The notes under the pieces are model-generated. The model was not told the origin of the DNA, did not search any database, and saw only the letters and a program-made list of their open reading frames with translations. Source: Luscinia megarhynchos (taxonomy: Eukaryota > Chordata > Aves > Passeriformes > Turdidae). Taken from it: 64,000 nucleotides of DNA. The stretch lies in the NCBI GenBank assembly GCA_034336665.1, contig JAPFBE010000002.1, forward strand, positions 7,300,146 through 7,364,145, in the 5' to 3' direction. A program made the translations under genes and the position numbers. Position 1 is the stretch's first letter; each line of letters begins with the position of its first letter. This document shows, one piece after another, positions 12,950-24,300 of this stretch.

Positions 12950-13150
12950 TAATGGCACAAGCATGTTAAAATCATTGGGAAAATGTCCTTGGAAGACAAA
13001 TGAATTTTCAGCAGAATAATTAACTTAATTAACAAATTTGCATGCATATTCATCAGGCTATTGAAGTCTTTCCAGCACAGCTTGATGAGCATTGGTGTAA
13101 TAATTGTCTCATTTACATTCTGCAATCTACTACAATTTGGGGCATGCAAA
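12950..13150. promoter_or_regulatory. Candidate regulatory segment with homeodomain and POU motifs
   Basis: Within 29 bp lie TTAATTAA (13025-13032, homeodomain/LIM-type palindrome), the exact octamer ATTTGCAT (13036-13043) and, overlapping it, ATGCATATTCAT (13042-13053), one mismatch from the palindromic POU dimer site known as MORE. The surrounding 200 bp has the mixed AT-rich, non-repetitive texture typical of vertebrate conserved non-coding elements. Conservation was not tested, so this is a candidate only. Confidence 0.33.
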
Positions 13151-13639
13151 AAAAGCCGACCTCTTCCTTTTGACTTTCTTTAGGACCCTGACCCTCTCAA
13201 TAAACACATGCAAACAACATGTAGTGTCCAATACTTAGCCTTGTGTTCCATGCTTGATAAAAAACCCTGCTCCCACTCTGCCATGCTTTCCTGCCTTTCA
13301 CTTCCTTCTTCCTTTGCTTTATTTTTTTCCCCTTTGGCCCAGGTTCTGTTTTTGCCTCTGCTTGCTCTCCTGGGTAAATCTTGGCACCAGTTTTGACTTC
13401 AAATCTCCTGGGCTGCCAGACTGCATCATGTAAAAATTGCCATTTTCCTCTATCTCTGCAGGGCAATCTTTAAAGGCAGTAAGGTGTGACGCTCCAGACT
13501 GGCAGCTTGGCAAGAAAGAGCCCATGGATACCAACACACAGGAATCTGGAGGGTTCACTCTGACAGGCAGTCAGTACTGGGAACAAAAGGAATTTAAAAG
13601 AAAAAATTTATTTTACATGTTGCAGGCATATGGTCACAA

Positions 13640-14060
13640 GACCAGCAGAAATATATTTAATTACTGATATTGTCTGTTAAGCAGAAATGTTGTACTGTTA
13701 TTTCCAATAATTACCATTAACAGCAGTACCTTAATTTTTTTTTCTCCTTAGATTATAATAAAGGGTATTAAAAGAGGTGTCGAGAATATAGTTGGTTCAT
13801 TGTATTGCATTTCAGATCCATTTACATTTTTACCCCAATCATTTGCAAATAGAATCTGATTTCAGACTACCATGATTATTTTAGCATGATTTTCTTTTTA
13901 AATGGGAATGAATATTTCCCAATGCAATTAGGCCATTTACCGGCAATTTTGTTACCTTGTTTTAAATCAAACCCTTCAACCATGCAGGATAGAGTCCCTA
14001 CAATATTTACAATTAATATTAAGGTATGCAAACGGTGCTATAAGTGAATTGACTTGTAAG
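13640..14060. promoter_or_regulatory. Candidate conserved non-coding segment
   Basis: AT-rich unique sequence with many homeodomain-like ATTA cores, POU-like 'catttgcaaat' near 13840 and 'caattaggccattta' near 13925, and no repeat signature or ORF. Its texture resembles developmental enhancers, but nothing specific identifies a binding partner. Confidence 0.22.
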
Positions 14061-14076
14061 ACACCAGCCTGAATGC

Positions 14077-14108
14077 TTTGTACCAAATGTACATTTGTAC
14101 CAAATGTA
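14077..14108. repeat. 17-bp tandem duplication forming a palindrome
   Basis: TTTGTACCAAATGTA occurs at 14077-14091 and 14094-14108 (period 17). The junction creates the 14-bp perfect palindrome CAAATGTACATTTG. A small local duplication; function unknown. Confidence 0.75.
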
Positions 14109-15140
14109 ACTCTCACTGTGTTACTTTTCAGGCTGCATAACAACACTGTACAAGCTGTTTTCCTCAGAACATAAAATCTTAGTAAAATTATGTTCCCTGA
14201 CTTCTGGTTGAAAGGTCCACCGGTAAAAGAAATGCAGGACCTAAACCAGGATGGATATGAAAGGTAAAAACAGCCATCCAGGGCTGTGATATAGAATTCC
14301 TAAGCTATTAGCTTCTGTTTCCCTCTCCATCACTCCCGAGATGCCCATGTGTCTAGAACTATGCTCACACCCTGCACCACATCAAGCAGGGCAATACTGA
14401 TTTCCAGCTTGCTTAAATAAAATGAGGATCCAGAAACCTCCATATTCCACTATTTCTGATCCTTCAGTAGCTTCAGCCAGAAAGTATGTTATGGGTGTTC
14501 CCCATGAATATCAACAGAATTGGACCTTTCAGGAAATGTTGTGGCCATTTCCTCCTGAAATAATGCTGCTGCTGGCATTTATGCAGCAAATTGCAGCCCA
14601 GCCTGAAGCAACCAAATATAATTTCCTTCTCAGTCTGATGGAATTCAAACCTACCATTAACCAAGCAGGTACTCTAATCAACTTGTTGTACTGTGTTTTG
14701 TCAGGAGAGGAGAGCATTTCTGCACCTCTTTGTTGGAGTGGTTCTGTGGTTATACTTAAATACTGAAAGTATATTTATGTAAAAGCAATGAAGTTGTTAC
14801 AGTAAGACAACTCTTTCAAGAATGTAATCTGCACTGACTTGCTTGATGGAGGTGAATTCTTTCATAAAAGTATAGCAAGAAAAGGTCAGAAAACATTTAA
14901 AATTAAAATTTCTCCATTTGCTAGGATATTTTTGGGCCATTCAAATATGTAAAACAGAAAATGCCTAACTCCACAGAGACACTGTGCAAATGCTACAACT
15001 TGATATTGTTTAGCTTATAGAAAAGAGATTAATGGATATATACATATATTTAACCTTTAAACAGTGATGCATGCTCTCAGCAAAATGTGAGTTCTTCCTT
15101 TACAAATATTTAATGCATTTCAAAAGCTTTCACATAATGT
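14109..15140. other. Intergenic stretch with no recognisable gene
   Basis: Contains a 114-codon plus-strand frame at 14422-14766 with no recognisable domain. No repeat, RNA gene or splice pattern that I can identify. Confidence 0.5.
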
Positions 15141-15365
15141 GATTTTCCTGGTTTCAGCCACAATAGGGTTAATTTTTTCAGTGGCCAGGAGGGAGCATGG
15201 ATAGGACCTGGAGGTTATTCTATACCTCTAGGGGTGGGGGGGTGGGGAGGTGGGAATGAGGGTGGAGGGGTGGGAGTGGGGCAGAAGAGGGGGGCAGGTG
15301 GGAAGTCAGTCTCTTTCAGAGAGAAGTGGTCCTTTTTGGGTAATAAATTGGGGAATACTATTTCT
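15141..15365 (+). mobile_element. LTR fragment with G-rich insert
   Basis: The phrase 'ttttcctggtttcagcc' followed by 'agggttaattttttcagtgg' and 'ggaggttattctatacc' is characteristic, in my memory, of the start of an avian ERV LTR. A G-rich tract at 15231-15302 follows, then 'gtaataaattggggaatact' to about 15365. No TATA, poly(A) signal or U5 is evident, so it is read as a truncated LTR. Family not assigned. Confidence 0.45.
15231..15302 (+). repeat. G-rich tract with quadruplex potential
   Basis: Seventy-two bases contain about ten runs of three or more G separated by one to a few bases. This satisfies the usual G-quadruplex pattern several times over on the plus strand. It lies inside the LTR fragment. 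Confidence 0.75.
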
Positions 15366-16639
15366 AAACCACAACACACATTAATTAGTTTGCCAGTTAA
15401 AGTAGTTTAAAACTGTCATTTACAGACTTTTGCATCTGTGTCAGTTCAAAAGTAACAACTGGTCCTAGCAGTACAATAACTGTTATTTAAGACCTTTCAT
15501 ATAAAGCTAATTCAGGTCTCAGGTTTAGGCCATGTTTGAAGAAGAGAGGCTGTAATCAAGCAATGTTATTAATATTTTTTTCTTTCCACTTTTAGTTACT
15601 CTTACAGGCTAGATGTGTCATGATCAACAGATTTTATAACTCTCAAATAGAGTTATATAGAGATACAAAACAGAGAAACAAAACAAATAATTCTGGTGAG
15701 AACCGTATTTCCACCTAATGCTAATTCGTTTGCAAGAGTTCCACTGATTTCAGTGGCTCTGAGGAAATTGCACTATCGAGAGAGAGTTGCTTGTTCTGTT
15801 TTTCACTGCACTTGACAATTACTCTGCTACATGGAGATGGGTGGTTTCAAGGCTCTCACAACACGTCTGCCTTCACACTCCTGCAGATTGAGTGCACCAG
15901 GGAGAACTGAGGAAGGAATCACTCCTGTGGTCACAAATGGAAAAAAAATTATTATTATTTCTTTGTTTAAGGAATAACCTCATCTGAATTATAGCAAGAA
16001 TATCTTGAAAGCATTGTACTGGGGTGTGGTGGTGGTTTTCTTGAGTGCTCTAACTTGAATTCTTATTTTGCTAAATTAATCATTTGTACTTGAGACACTG
16101 TGTAGCTTAAGTGAAACCCTTAAAATAATTTATTTTTTTATCAATTTTTCATACTTATATTCATTTGAAGTTTCAATGACTAAACTGAAATAAAAACAGT
16201 GGCCAAATGTTTATTTTTATACAAAATTTTCCATATTTGCTTTGTGAGTCTGTATGCTACTCAAAATATACATTTAAAAAATTGTTATTTTGAAATTGAA
16301 ATCTCAATGAAAAGAACAATGAAACATTTTACACTGAAGTTTTAAAGCAAACATTTAACTTCTCAGAAAAAAGCCCCAACTTTTGTCAGCTGAGATTGCT
16401 GACAGGCTTCAACATGACTGTGAATAGGCTCTGTGGGGTTTTATGCTACTTCTCAAGCTGCATTTTTGATGTATTTTCTATTCAGAGAAATAAAATTTCC
16501 TCTGAAACTGAGGTTGATAGACCTGTACAACATGAGAGAGGGAGGAAGCCTGGGGACTGGGTTGGAACTCGGGATTTTTCCACTTCTTATTCCACCCACC
16601 TCACTACAAACCCAAGACTCTTCCACCCCTACAATCCAT
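15366..16639. other. Intergenic stretch with no recognisable feature
   Basis: AT-rich sequence without repeat signature or meaningful ORF. The last 150-200 bases, next to the ERV, may hold further unrecognisable pol sequence on the minus strand. Confidence 0.45.
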
Positions 16640-17206
16640 GAGTCAGAGTGTTGGCCATTTCTCTCATTCAGTGATATCTAAAGCCAGCTGGACTGTTTTC
16701 AGCTCTTCAACCTTACTTCATCTACCTTATCTCTCAACAGTTTCTGCAACTCACCACATAGGACTCCATACTTCCATTTTCAGTGAATCTCTTCAGTGTG
16801 GCAGGAACCATCATTAAAGAGAAAGTATTGCTTTTAATTTTCTGATTAGTTGATTATGTGGTAGGGCCTCCTCAGCACATGACGTCCTCCTCCTCCTCCT
16901 CTTCTGGTGATAGTTTGACACTTTTACCTTTTGGCCAGTTTGTGATGACTTCCAAGATCCCTGGGCAATTGGGGTTTCCTATTCAAGCTTGCTGTGTGAT
17001 CATTGTGATCCAGTTAGTCCATGTTTCCCTTTGGACATCCAGCCCAGCAGTGGCTGGCAGGGTACCAGGAGGAGCTGTGCTTCAGTGCCCATCACTACTG
17101 AAGCAGCTTGAACCCCCTCATAGCTGCCACTATCTCTTTTTTCAGCTGGATTTTTATAGGCTTTAAATTGTATTTCTGACTCCAGAACCCCAGGGCTCCT
17201 CCTCAA
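16640..17206 (-). pseudogene. pol: ERV pol remnant: connection and RNase H region
   Basis: The minus strand encodes 'SYEGVQAASVVMGTEAQLLL' (within the frame 17206-17000), a phrase I recognise from the RT-RNase H junction of avian ERV-L-like pol proteins. After a stop, further pieces continue toward 16850 with a glutamate run encoded by the (TCC)n seen on the plus strand at 16886-16901. Between about 16740 and 16640 a piece resembles the RNase H helix area ('VQLALDI'). At least one internal stop and a frame change interrupt it. It cannot make a functional enzyme. Confidence 0.65.
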
Positions 17207-17499
17207 GGTTCTCTCTGGGAACCTTTATGCCAGAGACAACAGGAAGAATCATTCTCCTCAGCTACAGTGTGAGCACATTTTTCACATCTTGTCCTGTCCT
17301 TACTGCCCCAAGGGCTACTGCATGAACAAGCTCCTGTTTAATTTGCTCAAAAGCTCCTTGTTGTTCAGGACACCACTTGAAATCATTCTTCTACTGGGTC
17401 TCTTGGTGGAAAAGTGTATAAAACCTTATTATAATCTGGAATACACATCCTTCAAAATCCGTAGTGAGAAGGAAAGTGTATGTTTCCTTCTTGCTGATT

Positions 17500-18145
17500 G
17501 GTGGGGACATAACTTCTCTTTTATTGACCACATCCATGATTTTGACCACATTATTGATGATGTCCATCTTGCCATTTTACTCCTAAAATCTAAATTTCCT
17601 GGGCAAGTTCCTCAACCTTTCTTTGCTTTATGGCAGAACTGGCCATCAGGAGGATTCCCCCCCTTCTCAAAAGGTTCCTCTGTTGTGTTGCTGCATGTGA
17701 TGATGTCATCAATATTTTGAAGCTATTCTGGAGCCTCACTCTCTTACAATTCAGTCTGGTACGAGTGCATGGCAAATAGTGGGATCTTGGACTCCAGTTC
17801 ATGCTGAAGTTCCAGCATGTCCATCACAGCAGCTCTCAGTGGTGGTGTGACATTGTCCAGGCCATGATAGTCCACTGTCAGTCTCCCCTCTCCACTGGAT
17901 GTACACCCTGGCCATATGGGGCTATTAAAGGGTGAGTGAGCCTTACTGACCTCTCCCTGGCTCTCCAGTTCAGGAATCATCTCATGGATGGTCACAGAGT
18001 CCCTGCTGGTGTGGTATTGTTGATGTTGCACTGCTGTGGTGGTGACTGGTACCTGTTGTTCTCTGACCTTCTCCAGTCCCACAGCAGAAAGGTCCTCTGA
18101 GAGACCAGGCAAGGTGCTCAGTTCTCTAATTTCCTCTGTCTCCAC
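17500..18145 (-). pseudogene. pol: ERV pol remnant: reverse transcriptase
   Basis: The frame 18145-17744 carries 'GRLTVDYHGLDNVTPPL', the fingers-domain signature of an ERV-L-like reverse transcriptase, followed by 'LELQHELESK'. In a different frame the minus strand reads LQNIDDII around 17720-17697: the two catalytic aspartates remain (codons near 17710-17705), but the aromatic residue normally before the I/V-D-D box is asparagine. A third frame (17802-17590) carries 'AIKQRKVEELAQEI', the next conserved block. Frame changes between these blocks, and sequence missing between the first two, show a broken gene. Confidence 0.75.
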
Positions 18146-18265
18146 AGCAGCTATCCCAAAAGCTCAATAATGTCCTTTTGAGTCCTTGAAATACCCTCTC
18201 CTGGGTTAATCTATGCCAAGGACACACAGGGCCCATGGGCCAGTCAGAATGGGGTGATTGTGCCA

Positions 18266-18619
18266 TTAATTCCCAATCAGGCTCACCTCAGGGTCCAGTC
18301 CTGTCAGCTGTTGGGATTGCCCTGTCACCTCAGAAATAGAGATAGATTCTGCCCCTACAGATCTTGATGGCATCAGGGTGCACTGTGTGTCAGTGTCAAA
18401 TAAAGCCTTACACTCTTGCAGGTCTGATGTGCCAGGCCATGGGATCCACACAGTCCAATAAATCAGATTATCCCTTTCTTCCACATGGTTGGAAGCAGGG
18501 CCCCTGTAGTTTTGGTCATGGTAGTCATTGCTCAGCTCTTGTAAATATGAACTGGAAATCCCTTCAAGAGGTTCAGAAATAACATTCTGCCCTTCCATTC
18601 TGTCTGAAGACCTGCACAC
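18266..18619 (-). pseudogene. pro: ERV protease remnant
   Basis: The 117-codon frame contains ALFDTDTQCTLMPS at residues about 72-85, in the position and context of the retroviral aspartic protease active site. The glycine of the catalytic triad is replaced by aspartate (codons 18397-18389), which should abolish activity. Downstream text ('ISEVTGQSQQLTGLDPEVSL') fits the flap region of ERV-L-type proteases. Upstream in the same frame is probable gag-pro linker. It ends at a stop 120 bp before the RT frame. Confidence 0.7.
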
Positions 18620-18749
18620 TGGAAACTGGATTATCCTTGAAGAATTTCATTTAGTGGTTGTTCTTCCTCTCAATTCCATGTTCCCTGCTGTTAGGACAGA
18701 GGTGGGTTTTCCATCCCACTTTCTCATGTCCTCTCTGAGGTCATGCAGG

Positions 18750-20462
18750 TAAAACTGCAGGTTTCCTCATGGTGTGTACCCCTCTCTAGCAGGGGGTACA
18801 TGCTCCCAATAGCAGAGACTCTGTCTGTACTGGCAGGGGCATGGGACATTTTCTCCATAGTTTGTTCAAGTCTTTCAAATATGTCCACAGTGTTGTGCAA
18901 TTTTTCACAGCTGAGGCACAGATTGATAGGGAGGAAAGAATTTCATATTGTGGAAGTTGGGCAATCACCTGAAGCAGTGTTTCTTCTTCTTTCATTGGCA
19001 TCAATGTTAAGGGTTGGTATGCAATGGTGGTGCACTCCATAGACTTCTGCCACGTGGATTGTGTGCATTGGACCTGATCTGAGTCTACAGGGGACTCTTT
19101 GGTATTTGAATCTCTGTAGATTGCTCCAGCACAGCTAATTCTTTCAAGTCCTGGATACCTTTCTCCATGGCATTCTACTTGACTCAGTGCACTATTAGGT
19201 CATCCATGAGAGAATACCATTCTCTCATGCTTGACAGATGTTGCCTCCAAAGGCTGAGAGTTTCTGTCCTCTTTCCAATCCCCTTGGCAATGCCTACATC
19301 CTGGAACAGGGATCCCAGTTGCCTGGCTTCACTACCATCTAGTTTAACGTTGCATGTTGTGATATCCCAGCATCAGAACAGGCAAGTCACAAGGGGTCTC
19401 CTGAGTGGTGGCTGAAATGTTTTTGCATATCTTGCAGCTCACCTGGGGGTAGGGATCAGGTGATCCTCTCTGGCTCTCCTTCCTCCTGTTGTGAGCACCC
19501 TGTTCCTCTTAATCCCCTGATTAAGTGAACTAAATTTGTCTTGAATTTCTTTATAGGGGCACCTTCTACCAGCACGAGTTCTTCACCTGTTTCAGCTGCA
19601 GTTTGAATGGCCACAGTTCCTGTGGGTCTGTTTTCATTCCTCTCCCTCTGAGGGTGTTATCTAGTGCAGGGCAGTGTCCAATAAATCATAGTCTGGGCCC
19701 AGCATACTTCAATAAATTGCTCCTCTCTGGAATAGCTGCAGTATTCTCCTTGCAAATATTCTGTAACTTTATCCCGCAGTTGTTCAGGGATGAACTCCCA
19801 AGTCATTGGAGCAGATCAGTTCTCCAGCAACTTGTCCTTTTTCTTTCACATTCCCTGCCACTCATGACTATCCACCATCAGGGCAGATCTCTGAAAGAAC
19901 ATGTTAAAATTCTCTTTTATTTGATTCTTACCATGGTGTGGACTGCACTGAGGAGACCTGGCTGATTTAGCAACAGCAACATGCTTTCCTTAACATCCAA
20001 AAGCAATTCAAAATTTCCAAAGCTGTTGTAACAGGCCTGAAGAAGGAAAAAGGGGGTCAAAAGCTGGGGAAAATCATGTTCCCTCTCACAGAGTGGGTAT
20101 GGTAGTTAATGAATTCCCAGTGGTAGAAGCCAAGTCCAGGGCAGGAGGGCAACTCTGAATACATATCCCGAATGACCCTGTTTGCCCTTGATGTTATCAT
20201 GCCCTAAATTGATATCATAAAGCATATCAACAAAGCAACACTGATCCCTCTCTCCACTCTGAAAAAGAGCACCACGGTGGGCACAACTTGCATATAATGA
20301 AACCTATATAGGGTTGGATAGCCCAAACACATGAAAAGACTGAGCAGCATTGTAACCAGAGGGCTTCACAGCTGATATACGAATATCAAATATCAATATA
20401 CTTAGATCAAAATTCTTTCCAACCCATTCTTATCAGATCTGTTGTTATTTCAACACTTTGTA
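18750..20462 (-). pseudogene. ERV gag-position region, degraded
   Basis: This 1.7 kb lies between the primer-binding site and the protease and so holds the expected gag position. The longest minus-strand piece (84 codons, 19040-18786) is hydrophobic and cysteine-containing but shows no CCHC zinc knuckle. No capsid major-homology region is recognisable. It is assigned to gag by position only; the plus-strand frames overlying it are shadows. Confidence 0.45.
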
Positions 20463-20479
20463 CCCCACATTGAGTGCCA
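20463..20479 (-). other. Retroviral primer-binding site, lysine-tRNA type
   Basis: Minus-strand TGGCACTCAATGTGGGG lies 9 bases inside the LTR edge. It matches the 3' end complement of tRNA-Lys(1,2) at 14 of 17 positions, and the three differences are transitions of the kind made by CpG decay. This fixes the orientation of the element and the LTR boundary. Confidence 0.6.
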
Positions 20480-20488
20480 ATTAAAAAC

Positions 20489-20620
20489 TGTCATGGTTTA
20501 AGCCTATATGGAATTTAAACTCCCCACAGCTCCTCTGCTTTCCTGCCCCCTCCAGTGAGAAAGAAAGAGAGAAAAGGATTATGGATTATCCTTTTAGTCC
20601 ATAAATTATATCCTTATTTA
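20489..20620 (-). mobile_element. 3' part of the ERV 5' LTR
   Basis: On the plus strand the LTR edge reads TGTCATGGTTTAAGCC, so the minus-strand LTR ends in ...CA as expected. This edge plus the adjacent primer-binding site is typical of avian ERVs I recall. The rest of the LTR (toward higher coordinates) stops near 20620, where CR1 sequence soon begins, so only about 130 bp is left. Confidence 0.6.
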
Positions 20621-20649
20621 ATCCAATTGTGGATTGTTCTTGAATTGTA

Positions 20650-21300
20650 GAGACCAGAATCAAACACAATACTGCTCACCAGAGCCCAGGAGAAGGGCAG
20701 GATCACCTTGCTTGACCACAGTCTACCCATGCATGCAGGATACCACTGGCACTCCTGGCTGCAAGAGCACTGCTGGCTCAACTTGTCATTCACTACCCTC
20801 AGGTCCTTCTTCACAGAGCTTCTCTGCAGCAGGTCAGCCTCCAACCTGTGCTGGTACATGGAGTTATTCCTCCTCAGGTGCAGGACCCTACACTTGCCTT
20901 TGTTGAACTTCATTAGGTTTCTCCCCACCCAGTCCCATCAAGGCCTCACTGAATGGCAGCACAGCCTTCAGGCATATCAGCCACTCCTCTTAGTTCCCTG
21001 TGGTTGGCAAACTTGTTAAGGATGCATTCTATCCCTTCACCCAAGTCATTGATAAACAAATTGAGTAAGATAGAACCCAGTATTGGTCCTTGGGGAATGC
21101 CACTGTCTGCAAGCCTCCAACCGGATTCTGCTCCCCAGATCATGGCACTCTGACCTGTGCCATTCATCCAGTCCTTGATCCATCTCATGGTCCATTCCTT
21201 TGACTGGCATTTTGCAAGCTTACCTATAACAATAGGAAATAGTCTAGAAATTTTTGCAGAAATCAAGGTAGACAGCACCCACTGCTTTCTCCTTGTCAAC
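20650..21300 (-). pseudogene. CR1-type LINE reverse-transcriptase fragment
   Basis: Minus-strand translation gives CR1 RT blocks in order: 'WTMRWIKDWMNGTGQSAMI', then 'DSGIPQGPILGSILLNLFIN', 'CILNKFAN' where the catalytic F-A-D-D box is expected, 'NLMKFNKGKCRVLHL' and a final 'VILPFSWALVSS' region. The second D of the catalytic box is lost (FANH) and the frame shifts at least once (near 20940). The 5' part of ORF2, the 3'UTR and the microsatellite tail are missing. CR1 is the dominant non-LTR retrotransposon of birds and reptiles, so this supports a sauropsid host. Confidence 0.88.
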
Positions 21301-24300
21301 CTATCCTACCGTATCAGATGGTCTACACTCCCTACTGGGATAAACCAGCCAACAATTTAACCTGTATCTCTTGTCAGCAAGACACCAGAATAAAAAGTCC
21401 CTTCCAGAGCCACATGTTTCTATTTAGTATGAAAAGAAAAACCTCTGGTGAGTGTAGAGGGAGTCTTCAGTTTACAAGAAATTGGTACCTAAGAAGATGC
21501 CTGACTTACTTAACAGAAAATGGAGTAATAGGCAGATTCTCAACTTCTTGGTAGGATATTTTTTAACACCATACTTTGTGCATTTTTGTCATGCATTGCC
21601 AACATGCCATATGCTTATAACACATGGTAAAAGCATGGGTAAGAAAATGTAATTGTGACATGTAAAGACAGCTCCGGATCCATAATACTTCTGAGCTAAA
21701 ATACACTTGTGCATTTATTATATAAGTTTAGAGGACTTTTTTATCAAGCTCTTTGTATGTGTATCACTGAAAGGGATACCATACCTCAAACTTAGCAACT
21801 TCCATAGAAAGAGAAGGACTGGATCAGGTGGTATCAGCCAGGGCTTCAAGACCGTAGTCTGTAGTTTGCTAATAATTTTAAGAAGTTAAAAGCTTTTAAC
21901 TTGAGTATCCTGTTGTCAATTTACTACACTGGAAAAGCAGATTTAACTGATTGTTTCTGAAATGTTTAAAAATTACATGCGTGCACAAAAGAACTGAAGT
22001 GTTGTATTTATGATTTAATTCTGTAATGCTCAGCTTAGGTCTTCTATTTTTCTAGGTGTAAAGACTAGTAGCTCTTATCTCAAAGAGTTTATACCATGAA
22101 GAGACAATGAAGAAAATTATTGGTAGAGAAAAAAAGCTAATGAGTGATAAAGAAGGTTTACCTAAGTTGAGTCACACAACACACAGTGATAGATTTGGAA
22201 TGAAATCTAGGCTTCCTTCATTCCAGACCAGTTTCAGATGTACTAGATCTTGCTGTCTTCAGCTACCACTGTTACTCATCTCCCTGGAGAGATGAGGAGC
22301 CTAGCAGCTGTCCTCACATACTGGCATATGGGGCAGACTCCTCTTCAGAAGTTGCTGCAGGATTTGTCTTTCCAAACATGCCACTGATAAAATCAACTGC
22401 ATTTGAGAAAAGTAGGTAATAGAAGAAAATGCATGAGAAATTGCAGTTAGGGACGTTAACCTACTGAGTCATTTAGGAACACAGACTCCATCCATGACTG
22501 AGCAGAGAAAGGGGCTCTTTCATGGAGGTATTCAGTGAAAGAACATAGTGCCTTAGTCAGGCCAGACTTACAGGTATACATATTTATAAGTGGACATTGA
22601 AGTTTGGAAATTGCTTCAATAGCTGATTGAAGAACATTTTATTATTTATTCCCACAAAAACAGTATTATAATTGCAAGGTTACCTGCCACCAAACAATAT
22701 GCAGACTTCTCATAGACTGTGTGTATGATACAATTTTATCAGCAACACCCAGGCACAAGACATGGCAAACCCAGAGTTACTCTGTCCTTGTCTTTGCCTC
22801 CTTTCTCTCAGCAGGCCAGGCTAATCATAAACTTTGAGAAGAGAGAAGAAAAGGCTATCCTTCATTTATCATCCCTTCAAATTTATAACCCAAGTGGTCA
22901 CTTAGTTCAGACAGATTTAATTCATTCATCCAACAACAGAAAACAAAGCCAAGGCCAACACACGATTTTGTTCATTTAGCATGGCCCCAGAGCACTCATA
23001 ATGGAGTTTAATACCTTGTTGGCAATGACAGTGAAATAGTCCAGACTTTTACCTCCAGAGATTTCAGCATTCATGGTGACAGGAGTATAGATTTAAAAAA
23101 GCCCCACAGAACTCTCTTTACTATTTGCATTCTTGGCACTTAAGACATTCATACGTGAAGTTTCAGGGATTGCTTAAAGAGATTGTACTGAAACATCAAA
23201 TGTATGAATATGCTCTTCCCTGGCTGACAAGAGAGAAGATTTTAAAGAACTGGTGCTGCCCACAGCCAAAACATTCAAGTCTTTATTGGGAAATGGTGTG
23301 TCCCATCCTCCTTTGAAGTGTTGGATAATGCAATCCACACTGAAGAAACTAATTTTCATCATGTCAACCCCAGCTCCAGGTTTTCCCCACAGGGTGCCTT
23401 GCAAAAACAGTGGAGGGTGTACCTTTGTCCCACAAGGACATTATTTTTCTCCCTGCAGAATCGCCATATGTACAAATTAACAAAATATAAGGCAAAACCC
23501 CTCAATCCATAGACATATACAGGTAACAAGTGAAACCCTCACTACACAAGGCCTTGCATTTTCTCCTGTGGCACCCACTGCCTTAGGACAGATTGAGATG
23601 ATGTTAAAGAAGCTGCATGTCTTATCAATGTTTATTGAATTTTTTTTTGATTGTTTTACATTACTTCATTTTTCAGTACTGACTTTTAATATTTCTGCTT
23701 GACATCTGTATGTGTTGGCCAGTCCTTAACCATACATGTGCCCTTTGTGGCTGGGCACAGGGTAAATATGCAGTGTAGTCCTGTACACTGGAAACCACCA
23801 TCAAGACACAACATTGGAACATACATGGACAACAGAGGTGTTGTGCTGGATTCGAGACACTCTCCTCACCAGATGACTTGGTGAGGAGCAAACCTGTTCT
23901 CAGTTCTTGATCCCTTCTATTGAAGGTGCTCAGTCGTTGTCCTTTTATTTCTAAGGAAACCATTTTCACTCCCGAAGGGAGATTGTAGTAACAGCTTTGT
24001 GTTTGGACCATTTTGGAGCTCACTTAAGTACAAACCTCATCTGTGCAGAGCCAAAAACGTGGTGGTGGTGAAAACTTTTGAGAGCTTGAGAAGTCAATTA
24101 ACCCCAAAGTTATGCAACCCGACACCATTATTGACACACGTGGGACAAGAGCTGAAAAGGAGGGGCTAAGACTCCAGGGCCTGACCTTACCTCTTTTGTT
24201 CTGTGTTGAGTACCCTCAGTCCTGCACTGTGCTTACCTCCTTGGTATAAGAAGTTCAGCCTCCACTCCAGGCACCTGGGCTTTGGAGTTTCAGGGAGCAT

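Larger units (their letters stand above)
16640..20620 (-). mobile_element. Degraded endogenous retrovirus (partial 5' LTR to RNase H)
   Basis: On the minus strand the order is LTR end (20620-20489), primer-binding site (20479-20463), a long gag-position region, protease (18619-18266), reverse transcriptase (18145-about 17500) and RNase H (about 17206-16640). Stops and frameshifts break every frame, so the copy is old and inactive. No integrase, env or second LTR is recognisable to the left, so the 3' half is deleted or beyond recognition. The RT wording resembles ERV-L (class III) types found widely in birds, while the primer-binding site best fits a lysine tRNA. The element abuts a CR1 fragment at its LTR side. 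Confidence 0.8.
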
